DNA of 64,000 bases from NCBI RefSeq assembly GCF_900156395.1, contig NZ_FTNL01000006.1, positions 62,001-126,000 of the forward strand. Reading direction: 5' to 3'. The position numbers were made by a program, and so were the translations under genes. The number at the start of each line of letters is the position of its first letter. Within the stretch, counting starts at the first letter, position 1. The notes beneath the pieces were generated by a model that was given only the letters and a program-made list of their open reading frames with translations, was not told where the DNA came from and did not search any database. The stretch comes from Fluoribacter gormanii. GTDB lineage: Bacteria; Pseudomonadota; Gammaproteobacteria; Legionellales; Legionellaceae. Below are positions 9,357-23,223 of the stretch, piece after piece.

Positions 9357-10913
9357 CTACCACTTAGGCAAATAAAGTTCTTTTATTTCTTCTTTCTTCG
9401 TTCGCGGTACCTCATGATTTGGCTGTTTAAGTAAAGTACCCCAGTTCGTTCGTGCGGCCATTTCTGCTTTTATTTGTTGTGGCACCACATCATTCGTACC
9501 ACGAAGTTCCCAACCACCACCAAGCGCACGATAAAGAGAGACTAATGCCAGTGGAATATTCGCTTGTGCATTAACAAGAGACGTTTGTACGCTCAATTGT
9601 TGTTGCTCAGCATTCAATACCGGCGTGAAATCAACTTCACCATCGACATAACGTATTATTGCTAGTTTCAATGTTTTAATTGCAGCGTTATTGGCCTTGG
9701 TTAAAGCACGTTCCGCTTTTTTGGCCTCGATATAAGCGGTAATACTATTTTGAACTTCTTGCTGTGCTTTGAGGACTAAATTGACATAACTTAATAAAGA
9801 CTGTTGGAATGCTGCATCTTGCGCGCGCACAGCGTTGGTAATTTGTCCGTAGTTAAGTATTGGCCAAGTCAGTGCCGGACCAGCTGTTATGGAGCGGTTT
9901 GACCATTGGAATATATCCGAAAGCGAATTTTGACCAATATTATTTGAAGAAAAAACAAACGTTCCATTTAATGCTAAAGAGGGGAAAAGATTGGCTTTTG
10001 TTGCGCCTATTTTAGCCGATTGTGCCATCGCATCCAAACGCGCTTGATGAATATCCGGACGCCGAGCCAAGGCTTCTTTAGGAATGCCAACAGCTACAGT
10101 TGAAGGTGCACTGGGAATCCCTTTGCTTTTCCTCAATTCTCCATCAACACCATTAGGTACCGTACCTAATAAAAGAGCCATTGCATTTTTCTGCTGCTCT
10201 AAATTACTTACCAGAGGAGGCAAGGAGGCTTCTGTTTGTGAAAGCTCTGTCTGAGCTTGTTCCACATCAATCAGATTCGTTTGACCGGCATTATATCGAG
10301 CGCGTGCGATTTTTAATCCTTTTCTTTGCACGACGATATTCGCTTGCGTTACCTTGATTTGTCTCTCATAAGTACGAATTTGGATGTAGGTACTGGCAAT
10401 ATCTGCGGTAAGAGTGACCAAAGCATTATCATATGCAGCAAGTGAAGATAAAAACGTAGCATCATTGGCCTGAATTGCTCTTCGATATTTACCCCAAAAA
10501 TCAATTTCCCAATTCGCAGAAAAACCCAATGATAACGTTTCAAAGGTTGAAGGCAACAGCGTTTGCAGCTCGCCACCACCAATTTCATAATAGGTGAAAT
10601 TACCAATGGCCGCTTGTTGTTGTGGATACAGCTGGCCTACCGATTGGGCCAATAGCGCTCGGGTTTGTAAAACCCTTACCCCAGCACTCTGGAGCGTCAA
10701 ATTGTTATGATACCCTTGATAAATTAATGAGGTCAGTACAGGGTCATGAAAAACTTGCCACCATTTTGTCGTTTTAAATGGCGCTTCTCTTACCGTTGCA
10801 TCCTTTTTCGGCCAATGGGCCGCGATGGGCTTTATCGGCTCTTTATAATTAGGGCCAACCATAAAACAGGAGCTCAGTAACAGGCAGGCAACAAAGGTAA
10901 AAATTTTTAACAT
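9357..10913 (-). CDS. RND outer membrane factor lipoprotein (NodT/OprM family)
   Basis: The TolC-like outer membrane channel of the tripartite pump. From the ATG at 10913 it begins MLKIFTFVACLLLSSC, a lipoprotein signal peptide with lipobox LSSC; a longer frame from 10964 would bury this signal, so I prefer the shorter start. NYKEPIKPIAAHWP follows, typical of the NodT N-terminus, and two repeated helical/beta segments include DFWGKYRRAIQA and RRPDIHQARLDAMAQSAKIG. About 518 residues, slightly longer than OprM because of a charged C-terminal tail. As first gene of the operon it should carry the promoter, in the 250 bases before parC. Confidence 0.93.
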   Translation of the reverse strand: MLKIFTFVACLLLSSCFMVGPNYKEPIKPIAAHWPKKDATVREAPFKTTKWWQVFHDPVLTSLIYQGYHNNLTLQSAGVRVLQTRALLAQSVGQLYPQQQAAIGNFTYYEIGGGELQTLLPSTFETLSLGFSANWEIDFWGKYRRAIQANDATFLSSLAAYDNALVTLTADIASTYIQIRTYERQIKVTQANIVVQRKGLKIARARYNAGQTNLIDVEQAQTELSQTEASLPPLVSNLEQQKNAMALLLGTVPNGVDGELRKSKGIPSAPSTVAVGIPKEALARRPDIHQARLDAMAQSAKIGATKANLFPSLALNGTFVFSSNNIGQNSLSDIFQWSNRSITAGPALTWPILNYGQITNAVRAQDAAFQQSLLSYVNLVLKAQQEVQNSITAYIEAKKAERALTKANNAAIKTLKLAIIRYVDGEVDFTPVLNAEQQQLSVQTSLVNAQANIPLALVSLYRALGGGWELRGTNDVVPQQIKAEMAARTNWGTLLKQPNHEVPRTKKEEIKELYLPKW

Positions 10914-11091
10914 GGGTGCCAAGACTTCCCTATCTAAACTATTTTCCATTATTGGAAATGACATTAGCTTATTGCTTCAAGCACTTTATCATTACTATGA
11001 ATTATTTAACAGATCATTGGAGTAAATCCCATAGATTAGGCGATGGTTCCACTATCATTAAAAAACGCATGGTCAGGATACAATCCAGTGG

Positions 11092-11126
11092 AACCCGGGA
11101 ATTTATTACCCACATAAATCCGGGTT
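11092..11126. repeat. GC-rich hairpin between parC and the efflux operon
   Basis: AACCCGG (11092) plus ATTTAT (11101) pairs with ATAAAT plus CCGGGTT (ending 11126) with a two-base bulge. It lies just downstream of the parC stop but has no T-tract on the parC side, so it may be a REP-like element, a weak terminator, or both. Confidence 0.4.
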
Positions 11127-11168
11127 TCAACTATGCCTTCACCCCAGGCAACTTTCCAATTTTAAAAA

Positions 11169-13421
11169 TTATTCTGGGCTAATGACTTGCAGTTGGGTCA
11201 CATTTTGCAAGCCACGTGGCAATCGATTACCTCGTCGTCCACGCTCTCCTTTATAATGCTCCAGATCCGCGCCTTTCAAGGTAAAATGACGTTTACCCGC
11301 ATGCACTGTAAGCGAGTCATCAGCGGAGAGCACTTGCAAATCAATTACATACTCCTCACGAGATGCGGCTTTAGCTGCAGGAATACTGATCAATTTATTT
11401 CCCTTTCCACGAGATAACTCAGGTACTTCTTTCGCAGAAAATATAAGTAATCGGCCAGCACTGGTAGCACAAGCAACATACAACTCCTCATGTTTAGGTA
11501 GAACACGCGGTGATAAAATTTGGCTGGATTCAGGTAACTTGATACAGGCCTTACCATTGCGATTTTTTACGTAAAGATCACCTATCTTAGCTATAAATCC
11601 ATATCCCGCATCACACGCCAACAACACCAACTGTTCCGCTTCGCCGCCAACTACCGCTTCAAACAGTGCTCCTTCTGCAGGATTAAGCTTACCTGTCAAA
11701 GGTTCACCCTGTCCTCGAGCAGATGGCAAAACATGTCCCGGCAAAGAATATACTTTACCCTCGCTATCGAAAAAGAGGACTTGCTGATTTGAACGTGCCA
11801 TGGCTTGGGCCTTAAACTCATCGCCAGCTTTATAGCTCAACTCGCTTCCGATTACATCATAACCTTTAGCAGCTCTTACCCAGCCTTTTTTGGAGAGCAC
11901 TACCGTAATCGGCTCATTAGGCAAAATATCCTCTTCTTTTAATGCTTGTGATTCTTGTCGCACAATAATTGGTGAACGACGCGCATCACCAAACTCGTCC
12001 CTGTCTCTAATAATTTCCTCTTTAATCAAAGTTTTTAATCGTTGCTCTGAGGCTAAGATGTTTTGCAGATTATCTCGCTCAGCACAAAGCTCATCCTGTT
12101 CGCCACGTATCTTTATCTCTTCCAGTTTCGCTAAATGACGCAATTTCATTTCTAAAATTGCTTCTGCCTGACGATCACTGAGATTAAAACGAGCCATTAG
12201 TCCTTGCTTGGGCTGCTCATGTTCACGAATGATGGCAATCACTTCATCGATGTTCAGATAAGCAATCAGTAAGCCCTCCAGAACATGAATACGATCAAGC
12301 ACTTTTGCCAAGCGATACTCCAATCGTCGTCTGACTACAGTTAATCGATAAGACAACCATTCGGTCAGAATATCCAGCAAATTTTTTACCCTTGGTCTGC
12401 CATCGAGTCCTATCATATTAAAATTAACTCGATAACTACGTTCCAAATCTGTGGTTGCAAATAAATGTGACATCAACCCTTCGGCATCGACTCGGTTTGA
12501 ACGCGGAATAATAACCAGCCGCGTAGGATGTTCATGGTCGGATTCATCACGTAAATCCTCCACCATGGGAAGTTTTTTCTGTTGCATCTGTAACGCGATT
12601 TGCTCTATTACCTTGGCACCAGACACCTGATAGGGCAAAGCCGTGATGACTATATTCTGTTTTTCCTGACTATAGACAGCTCGCATTTTAATTGAACCAT
12701 TACCTGTCGCATACATGCTCGCTATGGCTTCTGGCGGAGTAATTATTTCCGCTTCAGTCGGAAAATCAGGTCCCTTGATAAATTGGGTCATTGCGTTTAA
12801 ATCTGCGTGTGGGTTATCCAATAAATGCACACAAGCATTTGCCACCTCGGTCAAGTTATGGGGCAAAATATCTGAAGCCATACCCACCGCAATACCTGTT
12901 GCACCGTTTAATAGTATATTAGGTAAGCGTGCCGGTAATAATGCAGGTTCTTGTAACGTTCCATCAAAGTTGTCAACCCAATCTACCGTACCTTGTAATA
13001 ACTCTGAAAGTAGAACTTCTGCATAAGGCGATAACCGAGCCTCCGTATAACGCATTGCTGCAAAAGATTTCGGATCATCAGGAGAACCCCAGTTTCCTTG
13101 GCCATCGACAAAGGGATAACGGTAGGAAAATGGCTGCGCCATTAATACCATAGCTTCATAACAGGCACTGTCACCATGTGGATGGAATTTACCTAATACA
13201 TCCCCGACGGTACGCGCTGATTTTTTATATTTGGCCGTTGCTTTCAAACCCAGTTCAGACATCGCATAAATAATGCGTCGCTGAACAGGTTTTAATCCAT
13301 CTGCAATATGAGGTAAGGCTCTATCCAATATGACATACATTGAATAATCAAGATAAGCCTTTTCGGTAAATTCAGTTAATGGTTTTCGTTCTGTTACTTG
13401 ATTCATTGATATTTTATTCAT
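11169..13421 (-). CDS. parC: DNA topoisomerase IV subunit A
   Basis: The catalytic cleavage subunit of topoisomerase IV, which unlinks daughter chromosomes. The 750-residue protein matches ParC along its length: [23 protein letters not shown], the quinolone-resistance region [12 protein letters not shown] (Ser85 and Glu89, equivalent to E. coli Ser80 and Glu84, both wild type), and RYTEARLS with catalytic Tyr125. The C-terminal half has the beta-pinwheel repeats. The ATG at 13406 (second Met) is an alternative start. parE is not adjacent. The upstream region carries two perfect DnaA-box sequences. Confidence 0.97.
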   Translation of the reverse strand: MNKISMNQVTERKPLTEFTEKAYLDYSMYVILDRALPHIADGLKPVQRRIIYAMSELGLKATAKYKKSARTVGDVLGKFHPHGDSACYEAMVLMAQPFSYRYPFVDGQGNWGSPDDPKSFAAMRYTEARLSPYAEVLLSELLQGTVDWVDNFDGTLQEPALLPARLPNILLNGATGIAVGMASDILPHNLTEVANACVHLLDNPHADLNAMTQFIKGPDFPTEAEIITPPEAIASMYATGNGSIKMRAVYSQEKQNIVITALPYQVSGAKVIEQIALQMQQKKLPMVEDLRDESDHEHPTRLVIIPRSNRVDAEGLMSHLFATTDLERSYRVNFNMIGLDGRPRVKNLLDILTEWLSYRLTVVRRRLEYRLAKVLDRIHVLEGLLIAYLNIDEVIAIIREHEQPKQGLMARFNLSDRQAEAILEMKLRHLAKLEEIKIRGEQDELCAERDNLQNILASEQRLKTLIKEEIIRDRDEFGDARRSPIIVRQESQALKEEDILPNEPITVVLSKKGWVRAAKGYDVIGSELSYKAGDEFKAQAMARSNQQVLFFDSEGKVYSLPGHVLPSARGQGEPLTGKLNPAEGALFEAVVGGEAEQLVLLACDAGYGFIAKIGDLYVKNRNGKACIKLPESSQILSPRVLPKHEELYVACATSAGRLLIFSAKEVPELSRGKGNKLISIPAAKAASREEYVIDLQVLSADDSLTVHAGKRHFTLKGADLEHYKGERGRRGNRLPRGLQNVTQLQVISPE

Positions 13422-13801
13422 GAGTTTGATATCGTTATTTAACCACTAGGATGCTTTGTTGCAAAGTATTTTCAACAAAATGGGCGCTCTGGCCGATAGA
13501 TAAACTGCCTGTAAATTGTGAATAACTTTGTGTGTTTTTCTAATTAACTTGATTTATTAAAAATAACCTATTAATTATTAATGCTTTTTAAAAATTGTGG
13601 TTTTTTAAAAAATCTTATTACCTGTGGATAACCTTGTGTATTATCATAACATATTTCGGATAAGTTATTTGTAAATAAATTAAAAAATCATTTTAACGCA
13701 GTAACTGTATGCCTCTTTTTCGTTCCGTTTCCCGGCAAACAAAATAAATAATATATAATTGTATTAATAAGCATCCTATAAAGGAAGCCGGAGATTAAGT
13801 A
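13422..13801. promoter_or_regulatory. AT-rich divergent intergenic region with two DnaA boxes
   Basis: This 380-base region separates divergent parC and the GGDEF gene and must hold both promoters. It is strongly AT-rich (for example A/T runs at 13549-13612) and contains two perfect DnaA-box matches in the same orientation, TGTGAATAA at 13517-13525 and TGTGGATAA at 13623-13631. TATAAT-like sequence occurs near 13754, without a convincing -35 element. No open frame is visible. Confidence 0.5.
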
Positions 13802-15973
13802 ATGGATGAAAAGACGAATTTAAGTCCTTCCTTTGATACTTACAGCGATTCACGCCTAAGTAAGTACGTTCTGTATGTAATTTCCGTACCGGCATTTGTT
13901 ATCGTACTCATTATCAGCATTTATTCATACAAACAGGTTCGCGATCTTGTAGAGGTTAACAATTGGGTAGCCCATAGTTATCAAGTAACTCAAGCTACAG
14001 ACAAAATACTATATACTGTAGTTGATATTGAATCGCATCAACGGGGATATCTAGTTACCAACGATAATCTGTTCCTTGAATATATCAAAACTGCGACAAA
14101 GGGCTTAACTGAACGATTCGACAATCTTTTGCAATTAACCAAAGATAATCCTCCGCAGCATGAACGTGTTATACACTTTATTGATTTAGTGAATCAGAGG
14201 CTGAAAATAATACATCAAGTTATTCAATTCAAAAAGGATAATAACATAAATTCCCAGGACACCCAGGCTTTAGTTCATAAAGGACAAGAAATATCAGACG
14301 TAGTAAGGAGCCTTGGCAACGAAATCAATGCAGTTGAAATGGTATTATTGAATGAACGAAATCTCGTTGTAATAAACAGCGCCCATAAAACCAATTTGAT
14401 AATTATCATCGGCAGCATTGTGAGTCTTTCAGGCTTAATTGCGGCATTTCTGCTAGGAAACTATGAGTTGGCAAGCAGTCTAAAGGCCGAGCGGCGAAGA
14501 ATAAGTACCGAAATACAATTAAAAAGTATTCTGGAAAGTGCGAGTGATATGATTGCTGCTGTAAATAGCGAGCGTCGATTTATTATCTTTAATGAATCCT
14601 ACCATCGTGAGATTAGACGTATATTCTCTAAATCAATTACTATAGGAATAACTCTTGAGGAAGCGTTCGCTGATGTAACCGATTCAAATAGAGCCTTAAT
14701 AACATTATGGGAAGAGTCTTTAAAAGGAGAGGAATTTGTAAAAAACATTGAATTGGAGATCAATAAGGAACGAAATATCTATGAAATAACCTCCAGTCTC
14801 ATTATCAATCAAAATAATGAAGTAAAAGGTGCTGTACATATTGTTCGCAATATTACTAAGTGGATTGAGGAGCAGAACAAACTTAAGGATTTAAATTCAA
14901 ATCTTAATTCAGGCCTGCAAGCATTAAAAGATAAAAACAGGCAAATTACACTTCTTGTTGAAATGAGCGACATATTACTTGCATGTGGATCCCTCGAAGA
15001 ACTAAATAATGTGGTTACCAAATATTGTCAACGCGCACTTAATTTTGCTAATGGCTATTTATATGTGCTGCATCCGTCAAAAAATTATTTTGAAAGTGTC
15101 GCCTCATGGGGCGATCCTACCCCGCAGGAAGCCAGCTTCACCCCTGAACATTGTTGGGCAATTCGCTTGGGTCATATTCATACGGTAAGTCCCTCACACC
15201 ATGATTTGATTTGCAATCATATCAAAATTGATGATGATCAAAAGTTATTGTCTCATTGCGTACCATTAATGGCACAAAATGATATTTACGGCTTGTTATT
15301 TCTCGAAATGAAAGAAGAAGACACTACTCTGTATTCTGATGATCATCTACTTTTAATCAAAGCATTCTCGGAATTAATCGCTTTGGCCTATGCTAATGTA
15401 CGTCTAAGGGAAAATCTGCGCTACCAATCAATCCGTGATCCATTAACCGGTTTGTATAATCGCCGATACTTAGAAGACTTTCTGTTTAAACAAATTCATC
15501 AAGCGGAACGTGCAAAACTGCCTCTTTCAATTTTGATGTTGGATTTGGACCATTTTAAACGGATTAATGATACTTATGGGCATGATGCAGGTGACGTTGT
15601 TTTGATAGAAGTAGGAAAAGTATTGCAGGAAGACATCCGTGTTGAAGATATGGCATCGAGATATGGTGGCGAGGAATTTGTCATCGTATTTTTTAATGCA
15701 GATCCAAAATCTATTAAGCCACGTGCAGATAACATCAGGCATGCAATATCCATGTTAAAAATTAAGTACGGCGTCCAACATGTTGGCCCCATAACTATTT
15801 CGATTGGAATCTCATCCTATCCAGAACATGGTCGCACACTGGTTGAGCTTATTGAAGCCGCCGATAAAGCATTATACTTCGCCAAAAATAATGGTCGAAA
15901 TCAGGTTGTTTTATATTCTGATATCCAAAATAATACAGAAAGTTCCAGCATTAAAGATGACAACGCCGAATAA
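13802..15973 (+). CDS. membrane diguanylate cyclase (CHASE3-PAS-GAF-GGDEF)
   Basis: An inner-membrane sensor that should make cyclic di-GMP from two GTP. Order in the 723 residues: cytoplasmic start, membrane helix at 24-44, a periplasmic helical region resembling CHASE3 (DIESHQRGYLVTNDNLFLEY), a second helix near 198-220, a PAS-like segment (SASDMIAAVNSERRFIIFNES), a GAF-like region about 400-540, and a GGDEF domain from RDPLTGLYNRRYL at 545. The active-site motif is GGEEF at 622-626, with LDLDHFKRINDTYGHDAGD upstream, so it looks catalytically intact. RVED at 613-616 matches the RxxD inhibitory site, implying product feedback. No EAL domain is present. A ribosome site AAGGAAG lies about 15 bases before the ATG. 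Confidence 0.93.
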   Translation: MDEKTNLSPSFDTYSDSRLSKYVLYVISVPAFVIVLIISIYSYKQVRDLVEVNNWVAHSYQVTQATDKILYTVVDIESHQRGYLVTNDNLFLEYIKTATKGLTERFDNLLQLTKDNPPQHERVIHFIDLVNQRLKIIHQVIQFKKDNNINSQDTQALVHKGQEISDVVRSLGNEINAVEMVLLNERNLVVINSAHKTNLIIIIGSIVSLSGLIAAFLLGNYELASSLKAERRRISTEIQLKSILESASDMIAAVNSERRFIIFNESYHREIRRIFSKSITIGITLEEAFADVTDSNRALITLWEESLKGEEFVKNIELEINKERNIYEITSSLIINQNNEVKGAVHIVRNITKWIEEQNKLKDLNSNLNSGLQALKDKNRQITLLVEMSDILLACGSLEELNNVVTKYCQRALNFANGYLYVLHPSKNYFESVASWGDPTPQEASFTPEHCWAIRLGHIHTVSPSHHDLICNHIKIDDDQKLLSHCVPLMAQNDIYGLLFLEMKEEDTTLYSDDHLLLIKAFSELIALAYANVRLRENLRYQSIRDPLTGLYNRRYLEDFLFKQIHQAERAKLPLSILMLDLDHFKRINDTYGHDAGDVVLIEVGKVLQEDIRVEDMASRYGGEEFVIVFFNADPKSIKPRADNIRHAISMLKIKYGVQHVGPITISIGISSYPEHGRTLVELIEAADKALYFAKNNGRNQVVLYSDIQNNTESSSIKDDNAE

Positions 15974-16034
15974 ACCGTTCGTCAACATTTTATTTTATTC
16001 AGACGGTACTATTTTCAGTGATTTAATAAAATCG

Positions 16035-16061
16035 CCTCCCTCTTTTATTAAAGAAGGGAGG
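16035..16061 (-). terminator. probable terminator of the atp operon
   Basis: CCTCCCT (16035-16041) pairs with AGGGAGG (16055-16061). Read leftward, after atpC, the hairpin is followed by CGATTTTATT. It lies between convergent genes and could also slow rightward transcription. Confidence 0.6.
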
Positions 16062-16087
16062 GGAAGATTAAAAGGTGGGTGTTGTTA

Positions 16088-16510
16088 CTATTTAATTGAC
16101 TTTCTAACTTTTTGAATAGCCCGAATTTGTGCTACAGCTCGAGCGAGTTCAGCAGCAGCAACAGAATAATCCATTTCTCCGCCTTTACTTGCCATTGCCG
16201 CTTCAGCTTGAGCTTTTGCGGCCAGAACAGCGGCTTCATCAAGATGCTCAGCTCGCTCAGCCACATCTGCAAGAATAGTCACACAGTTAGGTTGTATTTC
16301 CAGCATTCCACCTTGAACATAGTAAATTTCTTGCTGTCCACCAGGCAAAGTAATTCTCACTTCGCCGGGCTTTAGAATTGTAAGCAAAGGGGCATGACCG
16401 GCTGTAATACCTATTTCGCCTAATTCTCCTGTAGCAACTACCATTTCTACTACACCAGAGAATATTTCATGTTCAGCACTGACGATATCTAAGTGCGTTG
16501 TTCTAGTCAT
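16088..16510 (-). CDS. atpC: F1Fo ATP synthase epsilon subunit
   Basis: The epsilon subunit of F1, part of the rotating stalk and an inhibitor of ATP hydrolysis. At 140 residues it is normal length, with the N-terminal beta-sandwich (THLDIVSAEHEIFSGVVEMVV, GEIGITAGHAPLLT, GGMLEIQPNCVTILAD) followed by a helical C-terminal hairpin. It is the last gene of the operon, 11 bases after atpD, and ends about 30 bases before a hairpin terminator. Confidence 0.97.
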   Translation of the reverse strand: MTRTTHLDIVSAEHEIFSGVVEMVVATGELGEIGITAGHAPLLTILKPGEVRITLPGGQQEIYYVQGGMLEIQPNCVTILADVAERAEHLDEAAVLAAKAQAEAAMASKGGEMDYSVAAAELARAVAQIRAIQKVRKSIK

Positions 16511-16521
16511 ATTTGCCTACC

Positions 16522-18776
<2,255 letters not shown>

Positions 18777-18800
18777 AATATCACTTCGCCTTAAATTGAC

Positions 18801-20354
18801 TTACCAACTTGCTGTACGTTTAAAGTCCTCTACAGCTTTTTTCAATTTTGCTTCAATGTCATTATCGTAAGCACCCGCTTCATTGATCAGTTGTAGCAAA
18901 TCAGGATGTGAGGTACGCATATAGTCATGCAATGACGCTTCAAACGCAGCAACTTCACTTACAGGTACATCATCCAAATAACCTTTTTCAACAACAAACA
19001 ATGCTGTACCCATTTCTGCAACAGATAATGGAGAATATTGTTTTTGTTTCATTAACTCAGTAATTCGCTGACCGCGCTCTAACTGTTTACGAGTTGCATC
19101 ATCAAGGTCTGAAGCAAATTGAGAGAACGCTTCCAATTCGCGGAATTGAGCAAGTGCCAAACGAGTACCACCACCCAGTTTTTTCATGATTTTTGTTTGT
19201 GCGGCACCACCAACCCGTGATACAGAGAGACCGGAGTTAATTGCTGGTCTTACACCTGAGTTAAATAAATCAACATCAAGGAAAATCTGCCCGTCTGTAA
19301 TCGAAATTACGTTAGTTGGAACGAATGCTGATACGTCACCTGCTTGTGTTTCAATAATCGGCAATGCAGTCAATGAGCCTGTTTTTCCTTTAACTTCACC
19401 ATTTGTCAATTTTTCTACTTCATCAGCATTGATTCGGGCCGCTCTTTCCAGCAAGCGTGAATGCAAATAGAAAATGTCACCAGGATATGCTTCACGGCCA
19501 GGTGGTCTTCTTAACAATAATGAAATTTGTCGATAAGCCCAAGCCTGTTTGGTTAAGTCATCATATACAATTAATGCGTCTTCACCGCGTTCCATGAAGT
19601 ATTCACCCATGGTACATCCAGCATATGGTGCGATAAATTGTAATGCAGCTGAATCAGAGGCACCAGCAACTACGACGATGGTGTGTTCTAAAGCACCATG
19701 CTCTTCAAGCTTACGTACTATTGCTGCCACAGATGAAGCTTTTTGTCCAACTGCTACATAGACGCACTTAACGCCTGTGCCTTTCTGGTTAATAATCGCA
19801 TCAATTGCGATTGCTGTTTTTCCTGTTTGACGGTCACCAATGATGAGCTCACGCTGTCCACGTCCAACTGGAATCATTGCGTCGATTGCTTTTAATCCTG
19901 TTTGCACTGGCTGGTCTACTGATTTACGTGCAATAACCCCTGGAGCAACTTTTTCAATTGGAGCCATTCCTGCTGCATCAATAGGGCCTTTACCATCAAT
20001 TGGATTTCCTAATGCATCAACAACACGACCTAAAAGTCCTTTACCCACTGGAACTTCAAGAATACGGCCAGTACATTTACCTTTTTGGCCTTCAGCTAGA
20101 GAAGAATAATCACCAAGAACAACCGCGCCTACCGAGTCTCTTTCAAGGTTAAGAGCCAGACCATAAATTCCGCCTGGAAATTCAATCATTTCACCAGCCA
20201 TTGCATCTTCAAGGCCATGCAAGCTCACAACACCGTCTTTTAAACTAACAATAGTACCTTCATTGCGTGATTCAGATACTACACTAAAGTGTTCTATTTT
20301 CTTTCTGATTAATTCACTGATTTCAGAAGGATTTAACGCTACTTGTTCTGACAT
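18801..20354 (-). CDS. atpA: F1Fo ATP synthase alpha subunit
   Basis: The non-catalytic nucleotide-binding alpha subunit of F1. The 517-residue protein has the Walker A motif [15 protein letters not shown] near residue 170, [34 protein letters not shown], and the arginine-finger segment [17 protein letters not shown] (seen as [13 protein letters not shown]). It ends in a helical domain. It lies 17 bases after atpH. Confidence 0.98.
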   Translation of the reverse strand: MSEQVALNPSEISELIRKKIEHFSVVSESRNEGTIVSLKDGVVSLHGLEDAMAGEMIEFPGGIYGLALNLERDSVGAVVLGDYSSLAEGQKGKCTGRILEVPVGKGLLGRVVDALGNPIDGKGPIDAAGMAPIEKVAPGVIARKSVDQPVQTGLKAIDAMIPVGRGQRELIIGDRQTGKTAIAIDAIINQKGTGVKCVYVAVGQKASSVAAIVRKLEEHGALEHTIVVVAGASDSAALQFIAPYAGCTMGEYFMERGEDALIVYDDLTKQAWAYRQISLLLRRPPGREAYPGDIFYLHSRLLERAARINADEVEKLTNGEVKGKTGSLTALPIIETQAGDVSAFVPTNVISITDGQIFLDVDLFNSGVRPAINSGLSVSRVGGAAQTKIMKKLGGGTRLALAQFRELEAFSQFASDLDDATRKQLERGQRITELMKQKQYSPLSVAEMGTALFVVEKGYLDDVPVSEVAAFEASLHDYMRTSHPDLLQLINEAGAYDNDIEAKLKKAVEDFKRTASW

Positions 20355-20371
20355 GGAAACTATCCTCTAAA

Positions 20372-20914
20372 TTATGCGGCCAATTCTGTACTGAGCTTGT
20401 TAAGCTTGCCACGAACTGAACCATCTATAACTAAATCGCCCGCTCGAATTATTGCTCCACCAAGCAAGGAAGGATCAATACTGATTTTTAACGAGACCTC
20501 GCGCTGTAGGCGCTGACTTAATGATTCGATTAATCGCTGTTGTTGCGCATTTGATAAATCAGAAAAACTGCTTACATCAACACACAGAGTTTTCTCTTGC
20601 TCTGCACGATGTGCCTCATAGAGTGCACAAATTTCTGGTAGCAATATCAATCTTTTATTTGTAGCCAACAAGGTAATTAAGTTGCTTAATGCCTTATTCT
20701 CATTTGATTTTGCATCGGTTGCTGCATGCAACAACTCGATATGCTGCGCTACAGTAGTTGCTGGATTTGCAATAAACTTTTCAGCCTCAGGCATCAGCAC
20801 AGCTTGTGCAAGATTTTTCAAATGTGCTGACCACTCAGCTAATTTTCTTTCCCCCAAAGCATATTCAAATATCGCTTTAGCATAGGGTCTGGCTATGGTG
20901 GTACTATCAGACAT
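20372..20914 (-). CDS. atpH: F1Fo ATP synthase delta subunit
   Basis: The delta subunit, which attaches the peripheral stalk to the top of F1. 180 residues, all expected of the family: an N-terminal helical bundle ([25 protein letters not shown]) and a C-terminal [29 protein letters not shown] signature. Only two bases separate it from atpF, consistent with translational coupling. Confidence 0.97.
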   Translation of the reverse strand: MSDSTTIARPYAKAIFEYALGERKLAEWSAHLKNLAQAVLMPEAEKFIANPATTVAQHIELLHAATDAKSNENKALSNLITLLATNKRLILLPEICALYEAHRAEQEKTLCVDVSSFSDLSNAQQQRLIESLSQRLQREVSLKISIDPSLLGGAIIRAGDLVIDGSVRGKLNKLSTELAA

Positions 20915-20916
20915 TT

Positions 20917-21387
20917 TTAAATCTCTTCTATCAAGTTATCTAATAAGGCAGTATTTGCCTTGGCATCAATTTCGCGCTTCAAAATTTTCTCAGCACCAGT
21001 TATTGCCAAGTTAGCAACCTGTTTACGCAACTCATCTTTTGCATGATTGATTTGTTGCAGTAGTTGCTCTTGTGCCAACTTCACTTGCATTTGCGCTTCA
21101 TGCTTCGCAGCTTCTTTTGCTTCTTCGATGATTTGCGCAGCACGTTTATTTGCCTTCTCAATGATATCTGCTGACTGGACCTTAGCTTGTTTTAATTCAT
21201 CTTTAACGCGATGCTGTGCCAGTTCTAATTCTTTTCGACCACGTTCAGCAGCAGCTAGACCATCAGCTATTTTGTCTTGTCGCTCTTCCATTGCTTTTGC
21301 CAATGGAGGCCATACTAACTTCATGGTAAACAAAACAAACGCTGCAAAAACGAGCATTTGTACAATTAATGTTAAATTAATTTCCAC
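20917..21387 (-). CDS. atpF: F1Fo ATP synthase b subunit
   Basis: The peripheral stalk subunit b. One N-terminal membrane helix ([29 protein letters not shown]) is followed by a long charged helix rich in Ala, Glu, Lys and Gln that should dimerise as a right-handed coiled coil. 156 residues is the typical length. Its stop is two bases before atpH. Confidence 0.97.
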   Translation of the reverse strand: MEINLTLIVQMLVFAAFVLFTMKLVWPPLAKAMEERQDKIADGLAAAERGRKELELAQHRVKDELKQAKVQSADIIEKANKRAAQIIEEAKEAAKHEAQMQVKLAQEQLLQQINHAKDELRKQVANLAITGAEKILKREIDAKANTALLDNLIEEI

Positions 21388-21437
21388 CGTTTATCTCCTG
21401 TAACAATTAGGGCGCCTGGCGCCCTGATTATGTGTTA

Positions 21438-21740
<303 letters not shown>

Positions 21741-21749
21741 TTAAATCGG

Positions 21750-22971
<1,222 letters not shown>

Positions 22972-22997
22972 ATATTCACCTAAGTTTCACCGCGCGA

Positions 22998-23026
22998 ATT
23001 ATAAAGCAACCCGTATGAATAAGCAA
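22998..23026 (-). promoter_or_regulatory. atpIp: sigma70 promoter of the atp operon
   Basis: Read leftward: -35 TTGCTT (23021-23026), a 17-base spacer, and a perfect -10 TATAAT (22998-23003). The predicted start lies near 22990, about 20 bases before the atpI ATG. Confidence 0.75.
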
Positions 23027-23223
23027 TGCCTGATCTATGCAATAAAGTTAGTAACTGTTCAGAAGATATACTTGAACCTTGGGCAGGGGTATGATTTTAG
23101 GGCGGTCTGCGCATAAAAATATGCTTTTGAAACATAGGATATCTCAGAGTGTGGGCATTCGAAGTATTGTTTTCGCGCGATATACTGCCGTTATGTGAAT
23201 CGCGCACTTCACGATTACTAATG

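Noticed and set aside
18801-20354. Long open frames antisense to atpA and other conserved genes
   Set aside because: They mirror codon structure of firmly identified genes on the other strand and have no ribosome sites or recognisable domains.
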